Part shown: piece by piece, positions 18,361 through 25,897 of the stretch | Position numbering within the stretch: position 1 is the first letter of the stretch | Layout of the letters: each line of letters starts with the position of its first letter | NCBI GenBank assembly: GCA_937902995.1 | Contig: CALEKY010000078.1 | Location: 1-64,000 of the forward strand | Source of the DNA: an uncultured Sinobacteraceae bacterium | GTDB lineage: Bacteria; Pseudomonadota; Gammaproteobacteria; Steroidobacterales; Steroidobacteraceae | DNA: 64,000 bases | Direction of reading: 5' to 3' | Made by a program: the position numbers and the translations under genes | Notes under the pieces: model-generated | Databases searched by the model: none | Told to the model about the DNA's origin: nothing | Seen by the model: only the letters and a program-made list of their open reading frames with translations

Positions 18361-19305
18361 ATGACGCACGAAAATCTTTCCGTTCTCATCGTCGGCGCCG
18401 GCGCGGTCGGCGCACTCTACGGTTCGGCGCTCGCACGCCACGGAGCGCGAGTGAACGTCGTCTGTCGCTCCGATTACGACATCGTCAACCGCGAGGGTTA
18501 TTCGATACGCAGCTTCAGCTTCGGGGAATACCGCTTCAAGCCCGCCCGCGTCTTTCGCGATGTCGCCGACTGCGACGAAACGCCCGAGTACGTGCTGCTC
18601 ACGGTGAAAGTCGTACCGGGCACGGATCGCGTCGCACTGCTTCGGCCGGTGGTGCGACCGGGCGTGACGATCGTGTTGATCCAGAACGGCGTCGACATCG
18701 AGCAGGAAATTGCGGACGCATTTCCGGAGAACGAGCTCTTGAGCGCGCTTGCGTTCGTCGGCGTCGGTCGCAGCGCGCCCGGCGAGCTCGTGCATCAATC
18801 GCACGGATCGCTCGTGCTCGGCACGTACCCCAAAGGGATCAGCGCAAGTGCGGAGAGACTTGCCGCCGCATTCGATGCGAGCGGCATTCCGTGCAAGCTC
18901 ACGGACAACGTGATCGGCGCGCGCTGGCAGAAGGCAGTCTGGAATGCGCCGCTCAATCCGCTTTCGATTCTGGGCGGCGTGCTCGATACGGCTGCGATGC
19001 TGCGGACCGCTGAAGATCGCGCTTTCGTCGCCAAGGCGATGCGGGAGGTCTGCGACGTCGCCGCTGCTGCCGGGTATCCGCAATCGCCCAAGCTGGTGGA
19101 CGCCATGATCGAATCGACTCTGGCCATGCCCGCCTACAAAACCAGCATGGCGCTCGACTACGAGCAACGTCGCCCGATGGAGATCGAAGCCATTCTCGGC
19201 AACGTCGTGCGTACGGCGCAGCGAGTGGGTGTCGCAGCCCCGACGCTCGAAACGCTGTACTCGATCGCGAGAATGGTCGCCGCGGCTCGGCTCGGCAACG
19301 CTTGA
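18361..19305 (+). CDS. Ketopantoate reductase family oxidoreductase (PanE/ApbA-like)
   Basis: A 314-residue NAD(P)-dependent reductase. The N-terminal Rossmann domain has LIVGAGAVGALYG (10-20) and VLLTVKVVPG with the family Lys, then IQNGVDIE. The C-terminal helical domain carries ARWQKAVWNAPLNPLSILGG (catalytic Lys and Asn region), YKTSMALDYEQRRPMEIEAILG (substrate-binding Ser/Glu region) and VAAPTLETLY. It may reduce 2-dehydropantoate in CoA biosynthesis or a related 2-oxo acid. Many genomes carry several paralogues, so I do not assign panE. No other pantothenate gene is nearby. Confidence 0.9.
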   Translation: MTHENLSVLIVGAGAVGALYGSALARHGARVNVVCRSDYDIVNREGYSIRSFSFGEYRFKPARVFRDVADCDETPEYVLLTVKVVPGTDRVALLRPVVRPGVTIVLIQNGVDIEQEIADAFPENELLSALAFVGVGRSAPGELVHQSHGSLVLGTYPKGISASAERLAAAFDASGIPCKLTDNVIGARWQKAVWNAPLNPLSILGGVLDTAAMLRTAEDRAFVAKAMREVCDVAAAAGYPQSPKLVDAMIESTLAMPAYKTSMALDYEQRRPMEIEAILGNVVRTAQRVGVAAPTLETLYSIARMVAAARLGNA

Positions 19306-19335
19306 GCGACGCTCGGAGCGCCGCCGAAACACGAC

Positions 19336-19698
19336 TTACGAAGATGTGTTCTGCGGGGTCTCGCCCTGCGGCGCTTGACCTTGGGGCGCCTGCCCTTGAG
19401 CTGCCGGTGCTTGAGACGCGCGCGCTTTCGGCGGCTGGCGCACGGCGAGCAGGACATTCTCGGCAACGCGATTCATCCAACCGCCCGAGTACAGCATCAT
19501 CTTGAGAGTGTGCAGCAGCACCTTGCCGGGGCCTTCGACGGCAAGCCGGCAGTCCTCTTCGATGCGACAGTTCTGCATCTCGAACAGGTTATTTCCTTCG
19601 ATCACCAGGTTCGAGTCCTTGAAGTGGCAATCGATGAAGACCTTGCCATCCAGCACAATGCGTTGGCCGACGAAGGATTTGCCTCGGATCGTTTTCAT
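19336..19698 (-). CDS. Uncharacterised protein with short beta repeats and Gln/Pro-rich tail
   Basis: A 120-residue protein I do not recognise. Residues 1-55 alternate hydrophobic and polar positions (GQRIVLDGKVFIDCHFKDSNLVI, NLFEMQNCRIEEDCRLAVEG), a pattern like a short right-handed beta-helix. Residues 60-85 may be a helix (LLHTLKMMLYSGGWMNRVAENVLLAV). The tail (90-120) has near-exact repeats of the unit AQGQAPQG. No signal peptide or membrane helix is clear. It is convergent with the ketopantoate reductase gene. Confidence 0.75.
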   Translation of the reverse strand: MKTIRGKSFVGQRIVLDGKVFIDCHFKDSNLVIEGNNLFEMQNCRIEEDCRLAVEGPGKVLLHTLKMMLYSGGWMNRVAENVLLAVRQPPKARASQAPAAQGQAPQGQAPQGETPQNTSS

Positions 19699-20132
19699 TC
19701 GCGCTCTCTGTGATTCACTGATGCTCGGGCGACGCTGGCCCGACTGAGGGGCGCGAGCTTAAGCCATTGAGGCTACAGGCGACAGGCCACAGGCAACAGC
19801 AGGGGCTTGGGGCGTGGGCGCTGGGCTCTGGGCGCTGGCAAAAAACTGCTAGCCGCCAAGCCCCAAAGCAACATTCGTGTCCGTGCCCGCCGACTCACGG
19901 TTCGCTTTTCCGCGCATAGATGCGCGGACATCCATCACAGCAAATCGCTCCGCCGTCGAGCCGCACACGAGCGCGAGCTAACCAGAGCCCAGAGCCCGAT
20001 TTGACAGTTCTCATCAGACAAGTCGGGGCAGCGAGGGCAAGTTCGCTCGGGGGGTGCTCGACCGCACGGCATGTGCAATCCTTGCGGCTCGAGGCTGGCG
20101 CCTGTTTCCGACAACACTAGAAGACGACGTCC
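19699..20132. repeat. Intergenic repeats upstream of cstA
   Basis: It contains CTACAGGCGACAGG-type units (about 19769-19797), GGGCGCTGGGCTCTGGGCGC units (about 19816-19836) and CCAGAGCCCAGAGCCCG (about 19983-20000). A perfect 8-bp inverted repeat TCCGCGCA-TAGA-TGCGCGGA lies at 19910-19929. No gene and no clear cstA promoter was recognised. Confidence 0.6.
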
Positions 20133-22202
20133 ATGCGCAAACTACTTTGGATCCTGGTCGCCATCATCGGCGCATTCGCAGTTGGGGGAATCGCTATCAA
20201 CCGCGGCGAGACGATCAACGCCATGTGGATCGTCGTGGCCGCCGTGTGCGTGTACGCGCTCGGCTACCGCTTCTACAGCGCGTGGATCGCGGCACGCGTA
20301 CTGACCGTCGACGCCATGCGCGCGACCCCGGCGATCCGCCTGAACAACGGGCGGGACTTCGTCCCGACCCACAAGTGGATCGTCTTCGGACACCACTTCG
20401 CCGCAATTGCGGGCCCGGGACCGCTCATTGGCCCGACGCTCGCCGCACAGTTCGGATATTTGCCCGGCACGCTGTGGATTCTGGTCGGCGCCGTGCTCGG
20501 CGGCTGCGTCCAGGACATGACCATTCTGTTCCTGTCGACGCGTCGTAACGGCCGCAGCCTCGGCCAGATGGCGAAGGAAGAGCTCGGACCGATCGGCGGT
20601 TACGCCGCCATGATCGGCACGCTCGTGATCATGATCATTCTGATCGCGGTGCTCGGGTTGGTCGTCGTCAACGCCATGCGCCACAGCCCGTGGGCGACCT
20701 CGACGGTGTTCGCGACGATTCCGATTGCGATCCTGATCGGGCTGTACCTGAAGAACATCCGTCCGGGCCGGGTCCTCGAGGCGTCGCTGATCGGCGTGGC
20801 GTTACTGCTGTTCGCAGTCGCCGGCGGCGGCTGGATCGATGCCAATCCGACGATCCGCGAATGGTTCAACTGGGACGGCCCGTCGCTCGCGTGGTTCGTC
20901 ATCGGCTACGGCTTCATTGCTGCCGTGTTGCCGGTTTGGCTGCTGCTCGCGCCACGCGATTACCTGTCGACATTCCTCAAGCTGGGCACGGTGTTCCTGC
21001 TGGCGATCGCCGTCGTGATCATGAGCCCCGAGATCAAAATGCCGGCGGTGACTCAGTTCATCGACGGCACCGGTCCGATCTTCGGCGGCAAACTGTTCCC
21101 GTTCGTGTTCATCACGATCGCCTGCGGCGCGATCTCCGGATTCCACGCGCTCGTCTCGAGCGGCACGACGCCGAAACTCATCAGCAACGAAGCCGACGTC
21201 CGGCTGGTCGGCTACGGCAGCATGATGCTCGAGTCCGGCGTCGCCATCATGGCGATGATTGCCGCGACGCTGCTCGATCCCGGCGTGTACTTCGCGATCA
21301 ACAGCGCGCCGGGCGTAGTCGGCGCGACGGCCGAAGCCGCGGTGGAAACGATCTCGAGCTGGGGCTTCCCCGTCACGGTCCAGCAAATGAACGAGCTGGC
21401 GCATGCCATGGGTGAATCCACGTTGTTTGCGCGCACCGGCGGCGCTCCGTCGCTGGCCGTCGGCATGGCGAGCATTTTCTCGTCCGCCTTCGGCGAGGGG
21501 ATGCTCGCGCTCTGGTATCACTTCGCCATCATGTTCGAGGCCGTCTTCATCCTGACGACGCTCGATGCCGGCACGCGCGTCGGCCGCTTCATGCTGCAAG
21601 ACTTCTTGGGTCATTTTTGGAAACCGATGGGCGAAACTTCCTGGTACCCGTCGGTGTTGATCGCGAGCGCGCTGATCGTCGCCGGTTGGGGATACTTCCT
21701 CTACATCGGCGTCGTCGATCCGAACGGCGGTATCAACATCCTCTGGCCGCTGTTCGGTATCTCGAACCAGCTCCTGGCAGGCCTCGCGCTTTGCATCGCG
21801 ACCGGCATCTTGGTGAAACAAGGGAAGCTGAAATACGCCTGGGTCACCGGCGCGCCGCTCGCCTGGCTCGCAATCGTCACGACGACTGCGACCTGGGAAA
21901 AAGTCGTGTCGCCCGATGTCCGTGTCGGCTTCCTTGCGGCAGCCGATCAGCTCGCAGCAAGGCTGGCGGAAGGTACTTTGCCGCCTGCCCAGGCCGCCGT
22001 GGCACCGCAATTGATCTTCAATCAGCGCCTGGATGCGGTGCTCGCCATCATCCTGACCCTCGTGCTCTGGGTCGTGATTGCGGACACCGCACGCGTGTGC
22101 TGGCGCGTCATGAAGGGACTACCCGTACTGCCCAACTCGGAAGCGCCTGCAACCGTCGTCACCGTCACGGAAACTCGGATCACCATCACCGAGACGCGAT
22201 GA
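20133..22202 (+). CDS. cstA: CstA-family pyruvate/peptide transporter
   Basis: A 689-residue multi-pass inner-membrane protein with about 16-18 helices. Family landmarks: RFYSAWIAARVLTVD, GRDFVPTHKWIVFGHHFAAIAGPGPLIGPTLAAQFGYLPG, GGCVQDMTILFLSTRRNGRS, CGAISGFHALVSSGTTPKLI and LDAGTRVGRFMLQDFLG. CstA/BtsT proteins take up pyruvate (and perhaps peptides) during carbon starvation. Its stop overlaps the start of a ybdD homologue, as in many Proteobacteria. The C-terminal tail is Thr/Val-rich (TVVTVTETRITITETR). Confidence 0.97.
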   Translation: MRKLLWILVAIIGAFAVGGIAINRGETINAMWIVVAAVCVYALGYRFYSAWIAARVLTVDAMRATPAIRLNNGRDFVPTHKWIVFGHHFAAIAGPGPLIGPTLAAQFGYLPGTLWILVGAVLGGCVQDMTILFLSTRRNGRSLGQMAKEELGPIGGYAAMIGTLVIMIILIAVLGLVVVNAMRHSPWATSTVFATIPIAILIGLYLKNIRPGRVLEASLIGVALLLFAVAGGGWIDANPTIREWFNWDGPSLAWFVIGYGFIAAVLPVWLLLAPRDYLSTFLKLGTVFLLAIAVVIMSPEIKMPAVTQFIDGTGPIFGGKLFPFVFITIACGAISGFHALVSSGTTPKLISNEADVRLVGYGSMMLESGVAIMAMIAATLLDPGVYFAINSAPGVVGATAEAAVETISSWGFPVTVQQMNELAHAMGESTLFARTGGAPSLAVGMASIFSSAFGEGMLALWYHFAIMFEAVFILTTLDAGTRVGRFMLQDFLGHFWKPMGETSWYPSVLIASALIVAGWGYFLYIGVVDPNGGINILWPLFGISNQLLAGLALCIATGILVKQGKLKYAWVTGAPLAWLAIVTTTATWEKVVSPDVRVGFLAAADQLAARLAEGTLPPAQAAVAPQLIFNQRLDAVLAIILTLVLWVVIADTARVCWRVMKGLPVLPNSEAPATVVTVTETRITITETR

Positions 22203-22378
22203 AGATCGATCTACGCGAATGGTGGAGCTTCGTCCGTCGCCTCGCGACGGACGACGCCTATGAGCGCTATCTGGAGCACCACCGGCAGCATCATCCGAAT
22301 GTCCCGCCGCTCGACCGGCGCACGTTCTATCTCCGCGAACAGCAGCGGAAATGGAGCGGAGTCCAGCGATGCTGTTAG
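22199..22378 (+). CDS. ybdD: YbdD/YjiX family small protein
   Basis: A 59-residue protein with the DUF466 pattern: YERYLEHHRQHHPNVPPLDRRTFYLREQQRKWSG. It is nearly always encoded directly after cstA and is thought to assist that transporter. Here the ATG overlaps the cstA stop (ATGA), so translation is coupled. The C-terminus ends VQRCC, with two cysteines. Confidence 0.94.
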   Translation: MKIDLREWWSFVRRLATDDAYERYLEHHRQHHPNVPPLDRRTFYLREQQRKWSGVQRCC

Positions 22379-22572
22379 GGCCGTGACTCGAGACTCGTGA
22401 CTTGTGACTCGTGCGCGCACAGCGCGCTTTGGGCTTGGGCGAAGCCCGAGCCAGGCTACAGGCGACAGTCGAGGCTTGGGGCTCGGGGGCTAGTCATCAC
22501 AGCCCTCCTTCCCTTTTCCCTTTTCCCTTTTCCCTTTTCCCCTCCCTTTCCCCCTTCCTTCCCCCTTACATC
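22379..22572. repeat. Intergenic repeat cluster downstream of ybdD
   Basis: The cluster holds GTGACTCGAGACTCGTGAC-type units (22382-22412), GCGCGCACAGCGCGC, GGCTACAGGCGACAG and GGCTTGGGGCTCGGGG units, then a polypyrimidine tract of CCCTTTT units (22503-22566). This is the densest co-occurrence of the repeat families in the window. Confidence 0.7.
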
Positions 22573-22578
22573 AGTATA

Positions 22579-22646
22579 TTGCACCGCAAAATAGGTTGTA
22601 GGTCTTATTGATACTTTGGGCGCTCATCCCTACTTTTGCATCGCAA
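22579..22646 (+). promoter_or_regulatory. Two TTGC-AYC-GCAA inverted repeats upstream of a microprotein gene
   Basis: TTGC-ACC-GCAA lies at 22579-22589 and TTGC-ATC-GCAA at 22636-22646; their centres are 57 bp apart. Each is a short inverted repeat flanked by A/T. The local base composition is more A/T-rich than the surroundings, as expected for a promoter. A third related half (CGATGCGAAA) follows at 22652. Regulator unknown. Confidence 0.45.
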
Positions 22647-22679
22647 AAAAACGATGCGAAACGGCAAAAGGAGACGTCC

Positions 22680-22751
22680 ATGTTAATCATTGCGGTCGTA
22701 TTTCTCGTCAGCGCCCTGGCCCTGTGGATCTTGAATGCGATTGAAGGGTAG
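22680..22751 (+). CDS. 23-residue single-pass membrane microprotein
   Basis: ATG at 22680 preceded by AAAAGGAG with 7-nt spacing, a near-perfect ribosome binding site. The product is 23 residues: MLIIAVVFLVSALALWIL followed by NAIEG, i.e. one hydrophobic helix with a short acidic end, resembling small subunits such as KdpF or CydX in size and layout but not clearly homologous. Upstream are two TTGC-N3-GCAA repeats and A/T-rich DNA. It lies alone between ybdD and the bactofilin gene. Too short for most gene finders. The partner complex cannot be told from the neighbourhood. Confidence 0.6.
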   Translation: MLIIAVVFLVSALALWILNAIEG

Positions 22752-23136
22752 CCGACAGGCTACGAGCGGCAGGCCAACAGAAGGGCTGCGGATGAGCACA
22801 CGCGTTCACCGTAGCCCGGGCTGAGGGGCTTAACCCCAGAGCGCATGACACCCAACGTCCAGCCCGAGACCGTCTCCCAACCCACAGGCACCGTTCCATC
22901 TGATAGCTAAGAGAACGGCGCGCCCAAACTCCCGTATCCCAAGCGTGACAACAGCCCGTTGACCGTCAACGACAGCGCGCAACGCGCCAACCAGCACCAA
23001 CTACGAATCACGAGTGACGAATCACGGCGCAGAGCCTTAGCGCTGTCTCCACCAGCCGACAAAAGTGTCGGAATATTTGACAACTTTTGAGCGCGCTGTG
23101 TATTCCTGTGCGCCCACTGCTTCACAGGAGATCGCC
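22752..23136. repeat. Intergenic region upstream of bactofilin
   Basis: Repeat units appear at 22750-22790 (GACAGGCTACGAGCGGCAGG) and 23003-23026 (ACGAATCACGAGTGACGAAT). The remainder up to 23076 shows nothing gene-like. A candidate promoter follows. Confidence 0.5.
23077..23106 (+). promoter_or_regulatory. Candidate sigma-70 promoter for the bactofilin gene
   Basis: A perfect -35 box TTGACA (23077-23082) is followed after 18 bp by TATTCC (23101-23106), a weak -10 box. It lies 31 bp before the bactofilin ATG. Confidence 0.4.
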
Positions 23137-23646
23137 ATGGCGTTTTGGAAAGACCAATACGGTCGCGAGCACGGATCTGCGGACGCCGCTGCGAAGGACA
23201 CCGACAAGACGGCCGCATCCGTCTCGAGCTTGGAACCCGCTCGTTCGACGCAGCCGCAGACGCAACCGCAACCGCGCGCTGACAGCGCCAAGGAGTCGCT
23301 CATTGCGGCGGGCCTGACGATCGAAGGCAAGATCGAAGGCGCGGGCCACATTCGCATCGCGGGAAATTTCAAAGGCGACATTCACGTTCAGGGCAACCTG
23401 ACGATCGATGCGGGCGCGCGCGTCACGGGCGGCGTGCGTGCGAATACGGTCGTCATCGGGGGCGAGCTCGAGGGCAACATCGATGCCGCTTCGAGAGTGG
23501 AGCTGTTGCAAACCGGCGTGCTGAACGGCGATCTGAAAGCCGGTTCGCTCATCGTGGCTGCCGGCTCGCGGATGCGCGGCCGCGCGGAGTTCGGCTGGGA
23601 CGAGAAGCCGGATAAGACTGCGAAAACCAGCACCGGCACCGCATGA
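23137..23646 (+). CDS. Bactofilin (polymer-forming cytoskeletal protein)
   Basis: A 169-residue protein: an N-terminal disordered region (about 1-48, Gln/Pro-rich), the bactofilin/DUF583 beta-helix (about 49-150: LTIEGKIEGAGHIRIAGNFKGDIHVQGNLTIDAGARVTGGVRANTVVIGGELEGNI...), and a short charged tail. Bactofilins polymerise without nucleotide on the inner face of the membrane and position envelope enzymes. The ATG at 23137 follows CAGGAGATCGCC; an upstream in-frame ATG at 23065 is before the promoter-like element. The next gene overlaps by 4 nt. Confidence 0.94.
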   Translation: MAFWKDQYGREHGSADAAAKDTDKTAASVSSLEPARSTQPQTQPQPRADSAKESLIAAGLTIEGKIEGAGHIRIAGNFKGDIHVQGNLTIDAGARVTGGVRANTVVIGGELEGNIDAASRVELLQTGVLNGDLKAGSLIVAAGSRMRGRAEFGWDEKPDKTAKTSTGTA

Positions 23647-23993
23647 GCGCAGGCCGACTCGCGGGCAGGACGCGCACGTGTCCGCACTGCAAGGCGACCA
23701 TCCTCGAAAGTGCGAGCATCTGCCCGGCCTGCCAGCATCATCTTCGGTTCGATCCGAAAGCGATCGCCGAGCGACGTCAGCAGGCGACCTTCTCGGCGCT
23801 GCGCGTCGAGGGCTCGTTCACGCATCCAAAAGATGCTCCGGCCGCGTGCGAGTACACGATCGTCGTCTCAGTGCGCAACGATCGCGGCGAAGAGATCGAG
23901 CGGCGCGTCGTCGGCGTCGGTGCACTGCAGCCGAACGAAGGCCGAACTGTTACTCTTTCGTTCGATGTATTCGCGCCGGACGGCGTGAAGTAA
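23643..23993 (+). CDS. Zinc-ribbon protein encoded with bactofilin
   Basis: A 116-residue protein with an N-terminal zinc ribbon, CPHC (13-16) and CPAC (28-31), followed by a beta-rich domain (about 50-116: EGSFTHPKDAPAACEYTIVVSVRNDRGEEIERRVVGVGALQPNEGRTVTLSFDVF) like a small immunoglobulin-type fold. Its ATG overlaps the bactofilin stop, so they are an operon and it may be an accessory of the bactofilin filament. No named family recognised. Confidence 0.85.
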   Translation: MSAGRLAGRTRTCPHCKATILESASICPACQHHLRFDPKAIAERRQQATFSALRVEGSFTHPKDAPAACEYTIVVSVRNDRGEEIERRVVGVGALQPNEGRTVTLSFDVFAPDGVK

Positions 23994-24052
23994 GCCAATA
24001 AAAATTTCGAAGCCAGAAATGCCGCCGCGCGCGAGCCGGCGGCCACATTCGC

Positions 24053-24634
24053 ATGCCCACGCTCTATCTCGTTCGACACGCAAAACCGGCGGCCACCTGG
24101 GGAGAAGATCCCGATCCGGGGCTGGATGAGACCGGCCACTCGCAAGCACGCACGACCGCTCAAGCTCTGCGCGAGCGGCTCGATCCATTACGCATTCTGA
24201 CGAGCCCGCTGCGACGCTGCCGCGAAACCGCAACGCCGCTCGAGCAGCTTTGGAATGCTCGAGCCGATGTGTTTCCGGCGGTCGCCGAGATTCCTTCGCC
24301 GCCGCTCGGGCTCGCAGAACGCCACGCTTGGTTGAAAGAGGCCATGGCCGGCACCTGGACGCAAATGCAAGCCTCCGCCCCGCCGGGTTCGCCGGATTTT
24401 CTCGCGTGGCGCGCCGAGCTGATTGCGGCAGTGAAGGCGTTGAACGAGCCGTCAGTTATCTATACGCATTTCATCGCGATCAACGCGCTCGTCGGCGCGG
24501 CACAAGGCTCGGATGATGTCGTGTGCTTCCGTCCGGATCACGCTTCGATCACCGTCATCGAAACCGACTCGAGCGCGATCCGCCTCATCGATCTCGGACG
24601 CCAAGCCGTGACGAGCGTGCTGACGCGCAACTGA
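24053..24634 (+). CDS. Histidine phosphatase family protein
   Basis: A 193-residue protein of the phosphoglycerate mutase-like superfamily. The phosphohistidine motif is LYLVRHAKPA (RHA, 8-10), the second Arg is in TSPLRRCRETA, and the C-terminal His is in VIYTHFIAINAL. Substrate unknown; small members include SixA and cobalamin phosphatases. It stands 60 bp after the zinc-ribbon gene and may share its transcript. Confidence 0.9.
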   Translation: MPTLYLVRHAKPAATWGEDPDPGLDETGHSQARTTAQALRERLDPLRILTSPLRRCRETATPLEQLWNARADVFPAVAEIPSPPLGLAERHAWLKEAMAGTWTQMQASAPPGSPDFLAWRAELIAAVKALNEPSVIYTHFIAINALVGAAQGSDDVVCFRPDHASITVIETDSSAIRLIDLGRQAVTSVLTRN

Positions 24635-24636
24635 AC

Positions 24637-24690
24637 GTGAGGCTGGAGGCTGGAGGCTGAAGACTGAAGACTGAAGGCTGAAGGTAGAGA
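24637..24690. repeat. CTGAAGA/GGCTGAA tandem units
   Basis: Seven near-identical 7-bp units of the type GGCTGGA, AGACTGA and AGGCTGA lie in a row between the phosphatase and DUF1993 genes. They are the same unit family as at 333-366, 9120-9150 and 38212-38250. Confidence 0.75.
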
Positions 24691-24716
24691 ACATCCATTC
24701 GATTTCGGAGTTTGCT

Positions 24717-25229
24717 ATGTCCTTCTCTATTTACGACGCTGCAATTCCCACGTTCGTGCACACGCTGACCAGCTTGAAGAACATCCTCCAGAAAGGCGCG
24801 GCGTATGCAGAGACGAAGAAATTCGATCCGGCGAATCTATTGAACGCACGCCTGGCACCGGACATGTTCCCTTTGACGCGCCAAGTGCAGATTGCGAGCG
24901 ATGCGGCGAAAGGCGCCGCCGCACGCCTGAGCGGAAGCGAGCCGCCGAAATTCGAAGACACCGAAAAGACGTTCGACGAGCTGATCGCGCGCGTGAACAA
25001 AACGATCGACTACTTGAAGACCTTCACGCCGGCACAGTTCGAAGGTGCGGAGACGCGAACCGTGACGATTCCGACGCCGCGCGGATCGTTCACGTTCGAC
25101 GGCCAGACGTTCCTGCGCCATTGGGCGCTGCCCAATTTCTTCTTCCATGTCACGACCGCCTACAACCTGCTGCGCCACAACGGCGTCGAGCTCGGCAAGG
25201 CGGATTACTTGGGCTCGGTCCAGAAATGA
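24717..25229 (+). CDS. DUF1993 family protein
   Basis: A 170-residue protein matching DUF1993 over its full length: SIYDAAIPTFVHTLTSLKNILQKGAAYAE, RLAPDMFPLTRQVQIASDAAKGAAARLSG, FDELIARVNKTIDYL and FLRHWALPNFFFHVTTAYNLLRHNGVELGKADYLG. The fold is a DinB-like four-helix bundle. Function unknown. It is convergent with the marR gene that follows by 5 bp. Confidence 0.93.
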   Translation: MSFSIYDAAIPTFVHTLTSLKNILQKGAAYAETKKFDPANLLNARLAPDMFPLTRQVQIASDAAKGAAARLSGSEPPKFEDTEKTFDELIARVNKTIDYLKTFTPAQFEGAETRTVTIPTPRGSFTFDGQTFLRHWALPNFFFHVTTAYNLLRHNGVELGKADYLGSVQK

Positions 25230-25234
25230 AATCG

Positions 25235-25804
25235 CTACGCTCGGCGAGCCGTCCTCGCCGAGCGTCCCGCGCCCGCCGCACGCGATTTCCCGGGCTTGCC
25301 GCTGCGCAACTCGGCGAGCTGAACCTCCAACCCCTGCAGGCAACGCTCCAACAATCCTTGGAGCTGCGCCACCTCGCGGTCCTCGAACGATTCGAACATC
25401 CGCGACCACACCGCTTCGGCAACGACCTGCGCCTTGGCCATGCGCGATTGGCCGGATTTGGTCACATACCAGCTGTCGGCCCGCTGATTGGCAGGGTTCG
25501 GCCGCCGTTCGATCGCCCCGTCGCGCTCGAGCCGACGGAGGATCGTGTTCATGGTCTGGGCCGTCACGAATGCACGGCGGGCAAGCTCGGCCCCTGTGAC
25601 TCCAGGCTCTGAAGACAGCGTGTAAAGCGTGACGAAGTGCGCGAACGACAGATCCACGCGCTCGCGCCGCAGCGAATCCTCCATCGCCTGCCGCAGCGAC
25701 TGATGCATGTTCTTGAGCAGGCGACCGATGGCAGCTTGCGGGGACTCGCGATCCTGTCCGCCTTTCGCCTTCGGCAGCTTCGAATGTCGTGACACGGTAC
25801 TCAC
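25235..25804 (-). CDS. MarR-family repressor of the adjacent RND pump
   Basis: A 189-residue winged-helix protein. The start is a GTG at 25804. The MarR core (about 22-160) has LSFAHFVTLYTLSSEPGVTGAELARRAFVTAQTMNTILRRLERDGAIERRP and a wing NQRADSWYVTKSG. The C-terminus is basic (KPGKSRAAGAGRSARTARRA). It is divergent from an RND adaptor-permease operon with two perfect inverted repeats just upstream of its start, so auto-repression and repression of the pump are likely. The inducer is unknown. Confidence 0.93.
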   Translation of the reverse strand: MSTVSRHSKLPKAKGGQDRESPQAAIGRLLKNMHQSLRQAMEDSLRRERVDLSFAHFVTLYTLSSEPGVTGAELARRAFVTAQTMNTILRRLERDGAIERRPNPANQRADSWYVTKSGQSRMAKAQVVAEAVWSRMFESFEDREVAQLQGLLERCLQGLEVQLAELRSGKPGKSRAAGAGRSARTARRA

Positions 25805-25812
25805 TGGTGCGA

Positions 25813-25847
25813 TATCAGCTTCCTGATAAGATATCAGTAAGCTGATA
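25813..25847. promoter_or_regulatory. Twin perfect inverted repeats, probable MarR operator
   Basis: Two copies of TATCAG-N4-CTGATA lie at 25813-25828 (spacer CTTC) and 25832-25847 (spacer TAAG), centres 19 bp apart, nearly two helical turns. They sit 9 bp before the marR start and about 50 bp before the RND adaptor ATG, where a repressor would block both directions. Confidence 0.8.
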
Positions 25848-25897
25848 CGGCGTCAGTCGGCTACTTCGCACTTCTTCGCATTTCCGAGCTCGACTTC

